NCBI GenBank assembly: GCA_029448655.1
Contig: JACCLO010000002.1
Coordinates: 2,356,001 to 2,420,000, forward strand
DNA from: Wolfiporia cocos
Taxonomy: Eukaryota; Basidiomycota; Agaricomycetes; Polyporales; Phaeolaceae
Direction: 5' to 3'
Length of the DNA: 64,000 nucleotides
A program made the position numbers and the translations under genes. How positions within the stretch are numbered: the first letter of the stretch is position 1; each line of letters begins with the position of its first letter. A model generated the notes under the pieces. The model searched no databases. It was not told the origin of the DNA and was given only the letters and a program-made list of their open reading frames with translations. Of the stretch, positions 1-12,398 are shown piece by piece.

Positions 1-594
1 ATGCTGTAATCCAGCTATATATGTATGTGCGTCAGCTGCGCATAGCATGACACTGCCACATCTTTACGCATCACCTCTATACCAGGTAGCATCAGTTGCT
101 TTCCTTGACTCGAGGTTGCAGCCGAGATAACATGACGTTAATTGCCGGCTAATTATGTAAATGGCCACGCCAGTTGGGCGGGGGATCCGGACGCGTTACT
201 CTGCTGGTAACATTAACGCGCTGCAGGATAGATCACGTGATCGCGTTTTAACTTTGGTTACAGTACCGTCACGCGCCATCACTTTGGTTATTGACTTTGA
301 CTGTTACTCTAGACACGGCGATCTCATTGTAACTATAAGACACCTGCGACCGTGGCCGGCTTTCGCTTCACAAAGTCTTCACGTACTGCATTTAGATTCT
401 GTAGGGCGAATGCTAGCTCTTTGATAACACAATGCTATTATTGTGAGCTTATGATATATTCGAGAAATGCTTTCTGGTGCGTTGCGTAATGTGACTTGCC
501 AAACCGAGTTCATATCTCATATCGGACGAGAGATCGCCGAACTCCAAATTCGCACCTGCCTCCAATCGCCCAGCAGGGAATCGTACTACCACTC
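1..594. other. Left-edge intergenic stretch
   Basis: No coding region that I can support. Short open frames here have no start context, no splice pattern and no family resemblance. The right part should hold the promoter and 5' leader of the serine hydrolase that begins at 595. Confidence 0.6.
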
Positions 595-2645
595 ATGATA
601 TCCATTTTGCCCACATTGAAATATCTTCTGGCAATAGTCATTAGCGCACACTGGTACGGTGGGCTCTGGACTAACTTCAATGATAGCAGTATTCACGATC
701 CTACGCAATCACCGCGGTTCAACTGCTACCCATTTCTCCCAGACCTGTTCAAGCAGACACCGCCTACTAGCTCGCATCATTTGATCCAAACTGCCACAGC
801 TCGTGTCGATGATTATTTGCGGAATCGTTTTGAGACAGGTGCAGGAGATATCGAAAGTCTTTCCATCGCCATTGTCACAGGCTCTGGGCCTCTATACGAA
901 GGTAATTTTGGACGGGTGAGAAGCAATGGATCCGAGCAAGATCGGATGTCTTCTCCGCCAACAACTAGGCATGCAATGTACCGATTGGCTAGCGTATCCA
1001 AACTGTTCGAAGTCGTGGAAGGTCATGTCTTGAAACAGCGGGGTGCCCTCTCATGGTGAGTACCAGCATTCAGAAGTGAAGCTGCACTACATTTGCAATT
1101 TCCAGGGATGATCCTGTGTCTAAATATTTGCCACAATTTACGTACCGTCCGGAGGGTTATGGTCCATCTTCGCTGTATGATTCCCTAGCCACAGAACCCA
1201 TTACCCTCTATCACCTTGCTACCCACCTCTCCGGCTTAGGGCATGACTGGCCTTCGGGAAATGTTGCGAAGTGGCCTCTCACCATAGACGGCGCGGGTGC
1301 ACCACCTATGAATGGGCTGCCGTTCCCGAGTGTCTCAGATGTGCTCGAGTCAATCTCACATACCCGCCTCGTCTCCCCGCCTGGACTGTATCCGTCATAT
1401 TCAAATACCGCAACAGGCATTCTGGGAATAGCTCTGGTGGCCGCTAATCAGCTCGCCACGGGTGATGGTGCTGATAAGGAACCAGGGACATACACTGAAC
1501 TCGTCAGGAGGGACGTATTCGACCCAATGGGTCTGAATGCTAGTCATTTTTTGGCTACGGAACAAAACAAAGACCTATTAGTGGTCCCTTCTTTGCAGCC
1601 TGATATTGCAGTGAGTGGCAATGACCCAATACACCCCAGCTTGTTCTCACTGATACCGCCATCTATCATCCCCGACAGGATTTCGATTTCCTCGATGCTA
1701 TGAACGCGGCCGGTGGACAATGGTCCTCATTGTCCGATTTAGTTATATTTACGTCAACACTCCTGAATCCCAATAGCCCGAACAGCGTACTGACACCATA
1801 CACTATGGCTAATTGGCTTCATGCCGCGCATGCATTCGAAGAAGACGATTGGACAGAGTCGGGTTTAATCTGGGAGATTGTTAAGGCGAAGGACTCCAAT
1901 GGCAGATTGAGACGAATCTATTGGAAGCGTATGTGTCGCAATCACGTTGGGCTGTACATGTACAGGGTCCTTGACTGACACGACGCGACTGATCCAGTTG
2001 GCGAGCTGTACAGCTACCACAGTGCCGTTGCCCTACATCCCGGTACCTCATACGGGGTGGTAGTTCTCATGGCGGGCTCATACCCCGATGCAGCGGCGAT
2101 TGCGTACAATATTTTTGACATCGTGCAGCCGTACATGGACACAGCCCTCGCAGAGCTCGCGACATTGATGTACGCGGGCAGATGGGCCAGTGCCGACGGT
2201 AATAGCACGGCCACCATCTTGGTAGAGCGAGGAACATTATTCGTTGAGGACTTCGTCCTGAACGGGACCGATGCTCTCGCGACGCTCGGACATCCCCCGA
2301 TTGAGGCAACAGCCACTGCACGGAAGCGAAGGGTTGCTCTGCGTTCCACGGGACGGCGAGATGAGCTGCGGTGAGTCAGGGATCACACAGACGCGATGCA
2401 TCAGTTGACGAAAATATTCTGACAGGTTGGACGTCGGTACAGCTGGTTTCAATGGACTGAAACACATGGGCTGTTACTCGTACTGGATCGGATCGGACGA
2501 TTGGGGAATGAGCAGAGGCGCACCCACGAACCTCGTATACTTCACCGGAAGCGCTGAGGGCTGGGAGAAAGGGCATATCGAGGAGAGAGTATTGCATGTC
2601 CCTGCAATGGGTGATTTAGATATGCGCAGGCAGGATATTGGGTGA
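595..2645 (+). CDS. Beta-lactamase-related serine hydrolase, secreted type
   Basis: Five exons: 595-1055, 1106-1610, 1679-1928, 1998-2370 and 2426-2645, giving 602 aa. The ATG at 595 was chosen because it opens a hydrophobic N-terminal stretch (about residues 1-28) that looks like a signal peptide or anchor. The class C beta-lactamase/penicillin-binding protein fold is shown by three motifs in order: SxxK as SVSK after MYRLA (nucleophile Ser), YxN as YSN in GLYPSYSNTATG, and a late HPG in the position of the KTG/HxG triad. Fungal members of this family are mostly uncharacterised esterases or peptidases; some act in secondary metabolism. I infer an extracellular or secretory-pathway hydrolase, substrate unknown. 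It converges on the F-box gene at 3029-4502. No break is visible. Confidence 0.88.
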
Positions 2646-2728
2646 ACACAGTAGATGGGCTGACATAGATAGGATATCGGGTGCGCGACGCGGGTAGGAT
2701 ATTGGGTAACCGGCGCAGGATATCGGGC
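2632..2728 (+). repeat. Short interspersed repeat, four copies of AGGATATYGGG
   Basis: The motif AGGATATTGGG or AGGATATCGGG occurs four times in about 100 bases, with unequal spacers of about 15-35 bases. The first copy overlaps the stop codon of the serine hydrolase and the rest lie in its 3' flank. T and C alternate at the variable position. Confidence 0.7.
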
Positions 2729-3028
2729 TAGCTTGTATATGGCCAACATAGTAGTGGAAGACCGGAACTAACAAGCACGACTCGTGTTACACAATACAGA
2801 GAACAAGACAACATAAATTACTACAGAGCTTCGGTAGAGGGGGCACCAATAATGATACTTGCAGCCATCTGAGCAAGGTCGTACACATACACGGATTCAG
2901 ATGTACACTGTGCTATTCTACGGGTATCGAGCAACGATGGTACATTCTGCCTATCCCCAACACGCAGCAGCCCAAGTCCCTTTTAGCCAAGAAATTGCGG
3001 GAATCATTCGTGATTTTGTCGTCTCTCT
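2646..3028. other. Convergent 3' intergenic region
   Basis: Apart from the short AGGATATYGGG repeats at its left end I see nothing here. It separates two genes that end facing each other, so it should hold both 3' untranslated regions. Confidence 0.5.
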
Positions 3029-4502
3029 TCATGTGGTTGTCTCGACCGCGCTGGCAGCTATTTCCGGAGATGGCTTCTCCACAGAGGCATCTGAGCTGAC
3101 GCCGCTGGGAAGACGGGAGGCCGCCGACGAGGTCGAATCATTAGAAGCAGCGCGGAGATCGCGGAGGTAGTCCTGCAAGCGGTGAACGGCGTCTGCGTGC
3201 TCGGCAAGCAGCTCGCCCACGGCGGCCGCCTTGGTGTCAATACCAAATGGCCCAAACAGGCCGTCTGCCAGGTCGCTGACAGTCCTGACCGTGATCTCGG
3301 TCAAATGCTGGTAAAGCGCCTGCTCGCCCCGCTCTGCGCGGAGGTTGAGGAAGTCCTCGAGCGCAGAGCACATGTCAAGGACATCATCCTCATGGCACTG
3401 GACCGCAAGCTCCTCGATCGGGGAGCCGGAGAGCGTCGTCAGCGTGTCGACGACGTTCTCAACGGGGAAGAGGGGGGTGAGGTGAACCTTGCGGAGGCGC
3501 TTGAGCGGCGCCTCCTTGTGCTTGGCGTACTCGAAGGTTTGCGGGGTAAGAGCGGTGTTCAGGGCGAACTCGTCTACGGTGTGCCCGACATTAGCCATAA
3601 TGCGCTCGGTGCAGTCGCGGTTGTAGTCGGTGGACTCGTAGTAGCAACTGCCGAGGTCGAGGACCTCGAGGGAACAGTGGACGGGGGTGCATGCCCACTG
3701 TGGGTCTCCGAGATGCGTGTCCCTGATACGGAGCCTTTTCAAGGCGGACAAACGGAGCAGGGATGGAAGTCGCAGCTCGCATCCGAGGAGAGGGTGCTCG
3801 GGGATATCGTCATCATTGTCCACGATGGGGACAGATGGGTAGGCTCCGAGGAGTTCCGGAGCATGGAGGCGCGAGCGTGCGACGCGGTCGAGAGACAGAG
3901 CGGTCAAGTTGGGTATAGAGGCGGCAATGGAGACCACCAGGCGCTCGCTCCTGCGCGGAATGACGGTGAGGCGCTGATATAATCACTAGCAGAGGAGCGT
4001 ACTCACAATGGGTTCAGTGTCTCATCTCCGCAGTGATTGATAGTGAGGCTGGTCAGAGCGCATAGCTTCGTGAAACAGGGGATCAAGCTCTTGTTCGGAG
4101 AACTTTCGACTTCGAGCGTCAGGCGCTCGACCTGGGAGCAGTGCTCGAGAAGGTCCGACAAGGCATCTGTCACCGGGTGATGGCCCGGTGATGGAGCCAC
4201 CTGGTGAGTCCGTTTCGTGGATACGTGCAGTTGCCGTATGTACTGGTTGTACGATCCGGGCACTGTGGCGAGATAGGATTGCATTGCCTCGAAGTTGGGG
4301 ATCTTCACACACTAGGTGATCATCAATGCCTGTCAAGGAGAGCGGCTGAACTCAAACCTACTCTGAAAATAGACGGGACGCAGAGGGAGTAGGTCTCCTT
4401 ATTGACGGTGGCGAGAGACTTGACGTCGTGAAAATCAAGAAGATCAGCCACGGCCAGCTTCATTTCGGCGGGCAGGCTGTTCCATGCTGAGGTGGCTGCC
4501 AT
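3029..4502 (-). CDS. F-box protein with leucine-rich repeat-like C-terminus
   Basis: Three exons on the minus strand: 4362-4502, 4007-4311 and 3029-3950, giving 455 aa. The start is the ATG at 4502 (MAATSAWNSLPAEMK). Residues about 5-45 match the F-box pattern: LPAEMKLAVADLL, then HDVKSLATVNK, then the CVPSIF segment. After it come weak LRR-like segments (VERLTLEV, LTSLTINHC, LTALSLDRV, LKRLRIRD, LEVLDLGSC) and a Ser/Ala-rich tail. Proteins of this type are very numerous in Agaricomycetes and are thought to be substrate receptors of SCF ubiquitin ligases; the target cannot be told from sequence. Exon 1 joins exon 2 as SIF-R/CVK with donor GTAGGT. Confidence 0.85.
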
Positions 4503-7186
4503 TGCGGTAAGAATGGGAGGAAGTCGCGGTGAGGATACGAGAGCTGTGGAGGCGAGTGCTGGTCTGAGGGATGTAGATGCGCGGTGCTTTATAGAGAGGA
4601 AATATCCGACATGTTCGGCGGAGAGAAGACAGGATGTGATCTTCTTGCAGTCCGTGTTGGCGGAGCGCTTGCAGTGCGCTCTGTCCGGCGGTCCGGTCAT
4701 GTCTTCAGCCACGCGCCACCGTCCAATATACTTCCAGCCAGCTCTCCGATCTCGCTTGCACTCAAACAGATCACTGATTCAACTAATGAGAACCGCGCCG
4801 ATTGCTAGCGTCGCAGATCAACCGCGCCTGCATCGTCCGGTGTGCAGATCACTCGGCGAGCCACATTTCAGATGTGGCACTTTGTCCTTTTTTGCGAAAT
4901 TTAATGATGAGCTATATCCGCTAATTCGTCCCTTGATCCAGCAGCTGCAGAACGTCACAGGGCTCGGGTAGCGCGGAGATGATGCCATTGTCGCTGTCGG
5001 TCCCGTCCAGCCAGAGTATATCCCGACGGCGCACACCTGACACAAGTTGTGCCACTACCGGTCACTAGGCCCGTGCGACGGATGGCGGCGCACTTAAGGT
5101 GAGTCTAATGTGTTTGCCGGCACTTATCCCGACATGATCCTTCCGAGCCGGGGTGCTGACCACGTAGCAACTGTGTCAGTCGGCTCGAGATTCATATTCG
5201 TGACATCAAAGCCGCAAACTGCAGCTTGGATGACCCAGACATCCTTAGGTATCTGCGCAGTCTCCGTGCAGAGTGGAGCGCCAGGGTAGACGCGTCAACT
5301 CGCTCGAGCCTCACCGGATAACTGCCTGCATCTCTCATAGATGGAACAGCCTTCAGGCCAACACATCAATGTTGACGGCACTAATGGGACACTAGTACTG
5401 AGATGTAGCAACCATCTGCGGTCAGGCAGCGGCGGAGAAGTCAGCAAGATGCGTGAGCAACGTAGTATCCCGCAAAGAGCTGTTCCCGACTACGTCCTAG
5501 CGCGCTCGGTGATCGCGGCAAGCGAAGCATGCCTCGGATCGCTCCTTTGACAGCGTCGTGGTGCGCCGTAGTGCTAGCTGACGTTACCGGTGGTACCGCG
5601 ACGTGCCGCCTGCCCGACACAACACTAGTGCGCGTCGGTGACACACAACGTGTTCTCCGCCAGTCGCGCCTAGTGCTTGTGCAACACGAAAAGATCTCTG
5701 TCCCGCGCGTGTAAAACAACAGCATCTTTGACTCACAACAGTTTCTTAGCTGTTACCGTCGGTATTTTGAGAACACAAGAAGATCAAACTAGCACTGCCG
5801 CCGAGATGTCGATGACTATCACGATCGGATAGCCACCTCGCGGGACTCTGGTCGCCCATCCTGCACGGATCCATCAAACACGATGCGAACAATTGACTGA
5901 TTCGGCCAATTTGCTGCTCGCTGTCATCTTCGTACGACGTGACATCCCGACGGTGGGTGATCTCATCCATGATTTCACATGCGAGCAACACAGCGAGCGC
6001 CCTCTTAGCGCAGGCTCTCAAACATTTGATGGGAAACGACCGCCGTTTCCTACGTGCGATCGGAGTCGGAGTCGTCCCGTATGCCATACAAACAGTTTGG
6101 GATCGGGTCCTTGGGTCCAAACTATGTCCCCATTGTACCTCGCTTTCGTTTTCTGCTGAACGCGGCCCCGTTGACAGGTCTTTCTGACCAACAGTCAATA
6201 TTGGCAGGATCCTGATTACGAATGCACGCCGGGAGCTGATGCAAGCGTAACGGTAGGCACTACTCTTGCTTAGTATGACGGTCTACCACGGTAGGATTGC
6301 CCTGTTAGGAACTGTTGATCTTGCACAGGCCTTCCGGTGAGTTCTTCCAGCGATAAGATCGACGAAGTCCGGTACGCATGGAACTCCAGGATTTGGAGAC
6401 GGCGCACAATCACGACCAGATAAAGTGTCCTTGGGATCCTTTCTGCTGATAGATTCTTCACTTGTTACAATGTTTGTGCGACGTGCAAGCCTCGGGCATG
6501 GGCCGACAGTCTCACCTCCCACGGCCTCAGAGCGGTGCTTGTGACCGCAGAGGGAGCTATTCCTTTACTGCTTAACATGACACGTCGGCGCGTCCTTGGA
6601 CTTATTGCGCCTGTCAGCGACGTCCGTGGACATTTTACAAGCCCTGGCAACTCGGTGACTTGCTTTGACTTGGAAGTCGCGCCACCCGCGTTGTATGGTA
6701 TCATTACAATGAACCTGTTTGCGATCGCATCTATCCTCGTACTTGTCATACTCAGGGCCCTGGCCACGAACAATGCTCTGCAGTCATGTTCAGCCGCCGA
6801 CCTCACAAAGACGTATGACATCAGCCCTCCCGCACGCCGCGGTCCCCGCCATTAGGATGAGGCTCAAACGAGACCTGGTCTCTCTCCGACTACGTCGCTA
6901 TGTCTCAAACAATGTCGTGATTATGCGCTTTGAATCAATTGATGGGCGGTGATGTTACATGTATGTTGATACATACGAGGAGAATTCTGCGGTGACAACT
7001 GTTGCACCCGACCTGACAGACACACATGCATATGTAGGTATGTAAGCGGCGTCCTCAGCGTCCATGCGTCAGCTCAACATAATGCAGGATATATGCGAGG
7101 AAAGCTGCGGGGGCTAGCGTAACCGGTGTCATTGTATGCAAATAGCCAGTAGAGCGAATAAGTAGAATAATTGAAGGATGTCGCGG
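4503..7186. other. 2.7 kb stretch without a supported gene
   Basis: Only short open frames on both strands, none with recognisable domains, splice-consistent extensions or low-complexity coding signal. A tRNA or non-coding transcript cannot be ruled out by eye. Confidence 0.55.
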
Positions 7187-8712
7187 TCACGACGGTAAGG
7201 TAGACGTTGGGTGGTATTTGACGCGTTCAAATATCCGGAACAAGCTGATAACCAGGTTGAAGCAGTACATCAGAAGGCCGATGCCGACAAGGCAGATCAG
7301 CGCGAGCTGGTCGTCACATAAGGTGTCGCCGACAGTGCCCTCGCTACCGGTCAGGCCGGGGATACTTGGACGCGGCAGGTCGTTATACCACGAGATGCTA
7401 GATGCGGCGGCGCAGGGTATCAAGGAGGTGAAGAAATTATCGAAGGAAAGTGCGAATGCCGCGGACCAGGCACAGATGAAGACAACCTCGATCAGGGTGT
7501 AGGCGAGTTTGCCGGACGTGCGCCAGAGACCAACAGGACGACCAAAATATTCCACCTGCATGGCGATCAGTAGGACGCAGGCACCTGATTATGGAGTGAG
7601 CGATCATCGCACGTACGTAGATGGCGATCATTACGTGTACGAGGGTCAGGGAAGCAAAAATGATAACCAAGGTTCTACCATCAATCGCGGAGTGAGTACG
7701 AATGCAGAAAAAGGTTTCTGGACATACGGAGATGAGCCAACAGCACCCGTTACGCTGTTCTTGCGCTCCACAATGCGTATCCGTATCGCAATCGCGAGCG
7801 CAGTGGTTGTAAACGCAATGTTGATGAATCGGAACAGCTTGCGGTCAGATGTTCAAAAAGTGGTTGCGTCGAAAGAGCTAGAAACCTACCAAGGGAACAT
7901 ATGGATTGTATATCATGTACGTACGGATACGCTTCTTCCGTCTGGCCCATGTGCTCGGTTTCTCGTTGTCTGCCTCATTGTCTGCCTGCTGACTGCCAAC
8001 GGGGGCTAGTTCGGAGATATCATCTCTTGCAAGATGTGCCCGGGAGACGAGATCTGGTGGTCTCACAGACCATGGGGTGTCCCAACCGGGCGTGGCATTC
8101 TGCGCGGTTGTGTGCGGGCTACTCTCCCGAAAGGGTACATGGGCATTAAGCGGATCGGCAGGAATGGGCTCTTCCAGGGGGCGCGACCGGTCAGGGTCGT
8201 GAGCACGCGCGGTTGAAGGACTGCCCTCCGGCGAGCGCTGATGATGAGACGCGCTGAGCCAGGGTATGGACAGCGAGCGGTCCCATTCACGCAGTCCGCG
8301 TCGCGACGGGGACGGATTCCCGGTTAGAGGAACGGACTGCGACGGTGTGGCTCGGTGTCGAGTGAACGCCCACCAGCGCGATGGGCCAGGATCATCCGGA
8401 ACAGACGATTGGTATGAAGCAACGTCAGACAGGCGGTACTCGGTGGGTTGTCGGACGCTTTCGCTGGACCTGGCATGGTTAGGGTCACGTTCGGTGGGCG
8501 AGGGGGGTTCGTCTCGAGCCCATGCTGGAAATATCGTTTGCCAAGCTCAGCCGGATGATCAGGATCATCCTGAATGGAGAACCATACGTACGAGGAGCTG
8601 TAACGACAGTCTTTATAGTCGAGGGCGCTGCACGCGAACTACGGATGCTCTGAGACTTCGCAAAGCTAGTGACGGAGGGCGAGGTAGGGATACGGGGGCC
8701 ATCGGAGGACAT
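7187..8712 (-). CDS. Four-TM membrane protein, SRF1-like (regulator of phospholipase D type)
   Basis: Five exons on the minus strand: 8592-8712, 7890-8524, 7728-7837, 7613-7674 and 7187-7584, giving 441 aa from the ATG at 8712. The first about 240 residues are hydrophilic, rich in Ser, Pro and Arg, and end in a basic run (RRKKRIRT). Four hydrophobic segments follow: FINIAFTTTALAIAI, LVIIFASLTLVHVMIAIYV, LIEVVFICAWSAAFAL and LALICLVGIGLLMYC. Conserved-looking blocks are EYFGRPVGLWRTSGKL and WYNDLPRP. From memory this pattern matches fungal proteins named after yeast Srf1, a regulator of the phospholipase D Spo14; that name needs a database search. A MARVEL-like protein is the alternative. It is divergent from the next gene, with 192 bases between start codons. 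Confidence 0.75.
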
Positions 8713-8904
8713 TTGAGAGGACAAGCTAGCAGAGACAAGGGTTGGGTATAAGGAGTGAATGGAGTCTACTGCAGCTGTCAAATCGGATGTCCTGTCCGGT
8801 CCAACGTGAGCGTTATGAGCAGGCTCTCTCACATTTCCGCCGCGCTTCTCAGCCACACAAATATCACTACTCGACTCGTCTCCGGCACTCCCTCCTCTTT
8901 CCCC
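8713..8904. promoter_or_regulatory. Divergent promoter region (SRF1-like / PSME3IP1-like)
   Basis: The 192 bases lie between two start codons on opposite strands, so both promoters and both 5' leaders must fit here or overlap. No clear TATA box was seen. Confidence 0.5.
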
Positions 8905-9900
8905 ATGGACGACGTCGACAACATCCCCTCAATCTCCTCTGGCGCAGTTGGCTCGCGCTTTGTGTCCCAGTCCGACATCGATATTGCCAAGGCTCGACGC
9001 GAGGAGCAGTGGAGGGCCGCCTATGCGAGGTCCGCATACCCCCTGACTTGCGCAGCAGTACCTGTGCTCATGACATTCAATTCTATAGACTAGGACAGGA
9101 GCCACCACCGCCTCCCACAGAAGATGTCTTTGATGGCCGCAGCTTAGCAGAGGTATGCAGCGCATTACGTAGCATATGCTGCGGGTCACCCATTTCCAGA
9201 TGTTCGTCTCCTCCCGCAGAAACTCGCTGCGAATAGAGTAAGCAGCAGCTCTGGCTAGCCGGGACGTGAAACTTATGCGCTTCAGGCAGCCAAACAAGAA
9301 GAGTGGGAGGAAAGGAATAAACTAGGTATGTACCACACCGTGATCCGTATCCTGCTTATGTTGACGAGGTATGATATAGGCAACCAATTCCGGGCACTAG
9401 AAGAAGATGAGGTCCTCTTCCTGGACTCTGTGCTGGAAAAGCAGAGAGAAGAGGAGAGACTTCGAAAAGAACAAGACGGAGAGGAACTGAAGCAATTCCG
9501 AGCGTACGTTCTTCTACCATTTACCCCCATCCTCCCACCCATTGCCGTATTCAGAGCGGTTGCTGCGCGAGAAAACGCAGCCAACAAGCCACCAGTCGGA
9601 GTTGCCACAGAGAGTCCTGTCTCACCAAATGCATCAACGAGCAAAAACAAACCAGCGCCGCCTCTAGCCAAGAAGGATGTCAAGAAGTCACTCAAGGGCG
9701 TCCTGGTGAAGAAGAAGCCTAGAGCAGCAGCATCACCAGCGACCGCTCCGGTATCAAACGCGGAAACATCGAAGGCAACAGCCTTGCCCGAGGCCGATCC
9801 GAAATTTGCAGCTAAGAGGAAAGACGGCGGTGCATCAAAAGTGGACGATGATGCAGAGCCACAAGTAAAACGTCGGAGAGTTTCGGAGTCAGACTCATGA
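8905..9900 (+). CDS. PSME3IP1/FAM192A (NIP30)-domain nuclear protein
   Basis: Six exons: 8905-9029, 9089-9152, 9220-9237, 9286-9325, 9380-9503 and 9555-9900, giving 238 aa. The NIP30 domain reads through the joins: FVSQSDIDIAKARREEQW, then DVFDGRSLAE, KLAANRAAKQEEWEERNKL and GNQFRALEEDEVLFLD, matching human FAM192A/PSME3IP1. The C-terminus carries a Lys-rich region (KKSLKGVLVKKK) and a basic KRRRVSESDS end, probably nuclear. In animals the family binds the proteasome activator PA28-gamma; fungi generally lack PA28-gamma, so the role here is open. Exon 3 is a microexon of 18 nt. The last intron (9504-9554) is 51 nt and in frame, so its retention would add 17 residues without a stop. Confidence 0.88.
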
Positions 9901-10078
9901 TACAACCTGGATAGGGCTTTGGGCTGCGATGCTGCTTCTGCTCTAAAATCCGCCGGTTTGTGTTTTCTTGGGGTCTCAGGGTATGTCCGCCACAGGTCGT
10001 CATTAGGTAGGAGATACTGTGAATATACAAATACAGGGATACACACAGAGAAGAATCATAACGATAGCACGCATACTA

Positions 10079-11753
10079 TCACCCTCGTCTTGTAACAGGG
10101 CTTGGTGTTGGCGTCCACCGCACCTTGTTGAGGTCCTTCTCCCGCGCTCTACCCGCGGAACTGCTCTCCCAGCCGGACATACGCCCCATCGCCTCGGCTC
10201 TCCGCGCTGCAGCAGTGCCCATCGTGGTTCTGTCAAGCAACCGTTTCGCAGCAGGAGTGAGTCCGCCACCAGCCTCCGCCCTGCGCGGTGTCCATGACGG
10301 CGGGGGCATCATTCCCTTCGCGCTACTACTCGCAGGGGTCCGTGAGATGCCTGGGACGCCGCTGAGCATATTTGCCTTGTTGCGCAAGCTCTTGGCGGCG
10401 TTGGTGGAGAGCTTGTGTGAGATGCGCTCTCGTGCGGAGGGTGCGGCGATATGGAAAGGCGTGCTTGGCGGCGGCAATGACGATGATGACTCTGTGGGAC
10501 CGTCCGACTGGGATAGGATACGCGGTGTGGCGGTCAGTGTGCCCCAGGTGACAAGTTGTTTGACAGCTGCTGGACCCAGCTCGGAGGGTGTTGGCGATGG
10601 AACTGAGGGCACAAGGGAGAAGTTGTTGTTCGTTGGGGACTTCGGTCTGTCTGTGCGGGCGAGCTGTAAGCACAAATGACACGAACAGGGCTTGTACGAG
10701 ACCTACATGGTGTACCTGCTATAGCGGCGTCGATTCGACTGCGAGTCGGACTCGGGGGAGCAGAGAGCGTATCACGCGGGGTATCGTCTTGCTCTGGCAA
10801 TTTGGTATTGGCGTGCTTGATCGTTTTCGGCGCGCCTTTAACTTCCATGGCCTTCTTTATCGTTGAGGGGTTGTACGGCGATTCATCCGCGTCGGGCGGG
10901 AACATAAGACCATTTCGCGTCTATATGAACGTAAGGGATGTCGAATCAGAATGAACGGGAGCGGACATACCTTGAATTTCCAGCCGTCAACTCCAGCAGA
11001 GCGGGTATCCTTCTTGCGAGCCATAACGTCCACTGGCTTATCATTTTCCTTCTTCACCACCTCCTTTCCTTTCCCCTCCTTCTCCTTCGGCACACCTTCC
11101 AGCTCCAATTCCACCTCGTCCTCCGATCCCTCTGCCGCCGACCAATCCCATCCCAGAAGCCCTGCCGGAGAGGGCATCTCAATTCTGAACTTCTCTCGTA
11201 CCCCGGTAGCTGACGGCGCCTCAAGAAGCAGCCGTTCGCGTCCCTCAATCATCTTGTTCCTCTGCTCTTCCACCCGCTTCTGCGCATCCCATGCCCAACC
11301 ATACTTCTCCCGTCGGCGCCGGTTCTCGTCGTCCAGTATCTGCGTGAAGCTCGAGTTGTCTTCCGACGTGTACTTGGCCTGAAAGCCGTCGAGGCTCATG
11401 TCCGTGTCGTAGCGCGGCCGCTTTGCCGGTGCCTCGCCCCGCGGCGTGCGTAGTGGCGTCTCTGAAGCACCGGCAGCATACGGTGTCTGCGAAGGTGTCT
11501 GCCATGGCCCGTCTCGTCGCGAGATGGGCGTATTAAGCTCTTCCATACGGCGCACAGAGGCCTCAATGAGAGTTGGATCCTTTGTCCGCAGTGCATCAAG
11601 GTATTCGTTTGTCGCATCAAGATGAACAAGGGATGGGAAGAAGTCTCGAGCTATGATATGAGAGAGGGCTTCGGTGTACTCATCTTCCTCGAGAACAACC
11701 TGACGGTTGAGCGAGCGGGCAGGCTGCGAAGTGGATGGCCCAGGAGTGGACAT
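10079..11753 (-). CDS. ess2: ESS2/DGCR14 splicing-associated nuclear protein
   Basis: Three exons on the minus strand: 10971-11753, 10707-10920 and 10079-10650, giving 522 aa from the ATG at 11753. Family signatures are clear: VVLEEDEYTEALSHIIARDFFP near the N-terminus; NSSFTQILDDENRRRREKYGWAWDAQ; then NGLMFPPDADESPY; NNNFSLVPSVPSPTPSELGP; and VTWGTLTATPRI. The C-terminus has the basic coil RERISHKLSTNAAKSLRNKA. ESS2 (Bis1 in fission yeast) is associated with spliceosomal C complexes in the nucleus. The exon 2 to 3 join was set by phase at 10706/10651, giving GTPY-RPKSPT; another donor three codons earlier would give AIAD-RPK. It is convergent with the preceding gene and tail-to-head with NUDE. 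Confidence 0.93.
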
Positions 11754-12398
11754 TGTACTGCACAAAATAACTGCTATAGAGAGGAAGGGGCCATGATCGA
11801 CAACTGTGCTGTGGCGGGACGACACGTGCTCGCGCGCTACTAAGTAATACACAGAAGCGCCCCATCGTTGAAAAGTCAGTCTGAACGACTCCCATGTGCG
11901 ATCAAAAGTACTGCCTTACGAGTAAGATGCATGACGAAGATGTAAAAGTGAGTAAAATAGTTATATTTCTGAAGGTTCCTACGTTTACGACTACGCGAAT
12001 AAAATAGCAATAGTCCCTTTGGGTACATCTCATCCGAAGATGAACGCGATATGCTGCCAAGAAGAACGATACCACTCAGAGTCGAGTAATAGAGGGACAA
12101 CATACGAGAAGCAGCCGTGCTGCAGAGCGCCAGGCGGAAAGACTGGTGATGAAAACAGACTGAATGAGAGACGGGATATCATCATATTGTCGTCATGTAG
12201 AGAGCGCAGGAGTAGGCACTGGGGCCGTGTCGGTACAACGCGCACGACCGCATTTACTGTTCGTCAGTTCATTATACTTGTGCTGTACTGGATATAGCGA
12301 AGAAAGGAGGGAATTGGGGAGGACGATCAGAGCTCGTGTAGCAAGCGAATGAGGGCATAGCGGGAGGATAGCAGAAGCTCGTCTGCGACCCGCGACCA
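11754..12398. other. Intergenic region between ESS2 and NUDE
   Basis: No coding region supported. It contains a CACGTG E-box at 11823-11828, 70 bases upstream of the ESS2 start, and should hold the ESS2 promoter and the 3' end of NUDE. Confidence 0.5.

Noticed and set aside
3182..3982. 266-codon open frame on the plus strand
   Set aside because: It lies opposite the LRR F-box gene and reflects that gene's GC-rich third positions; no domain or splice logic.
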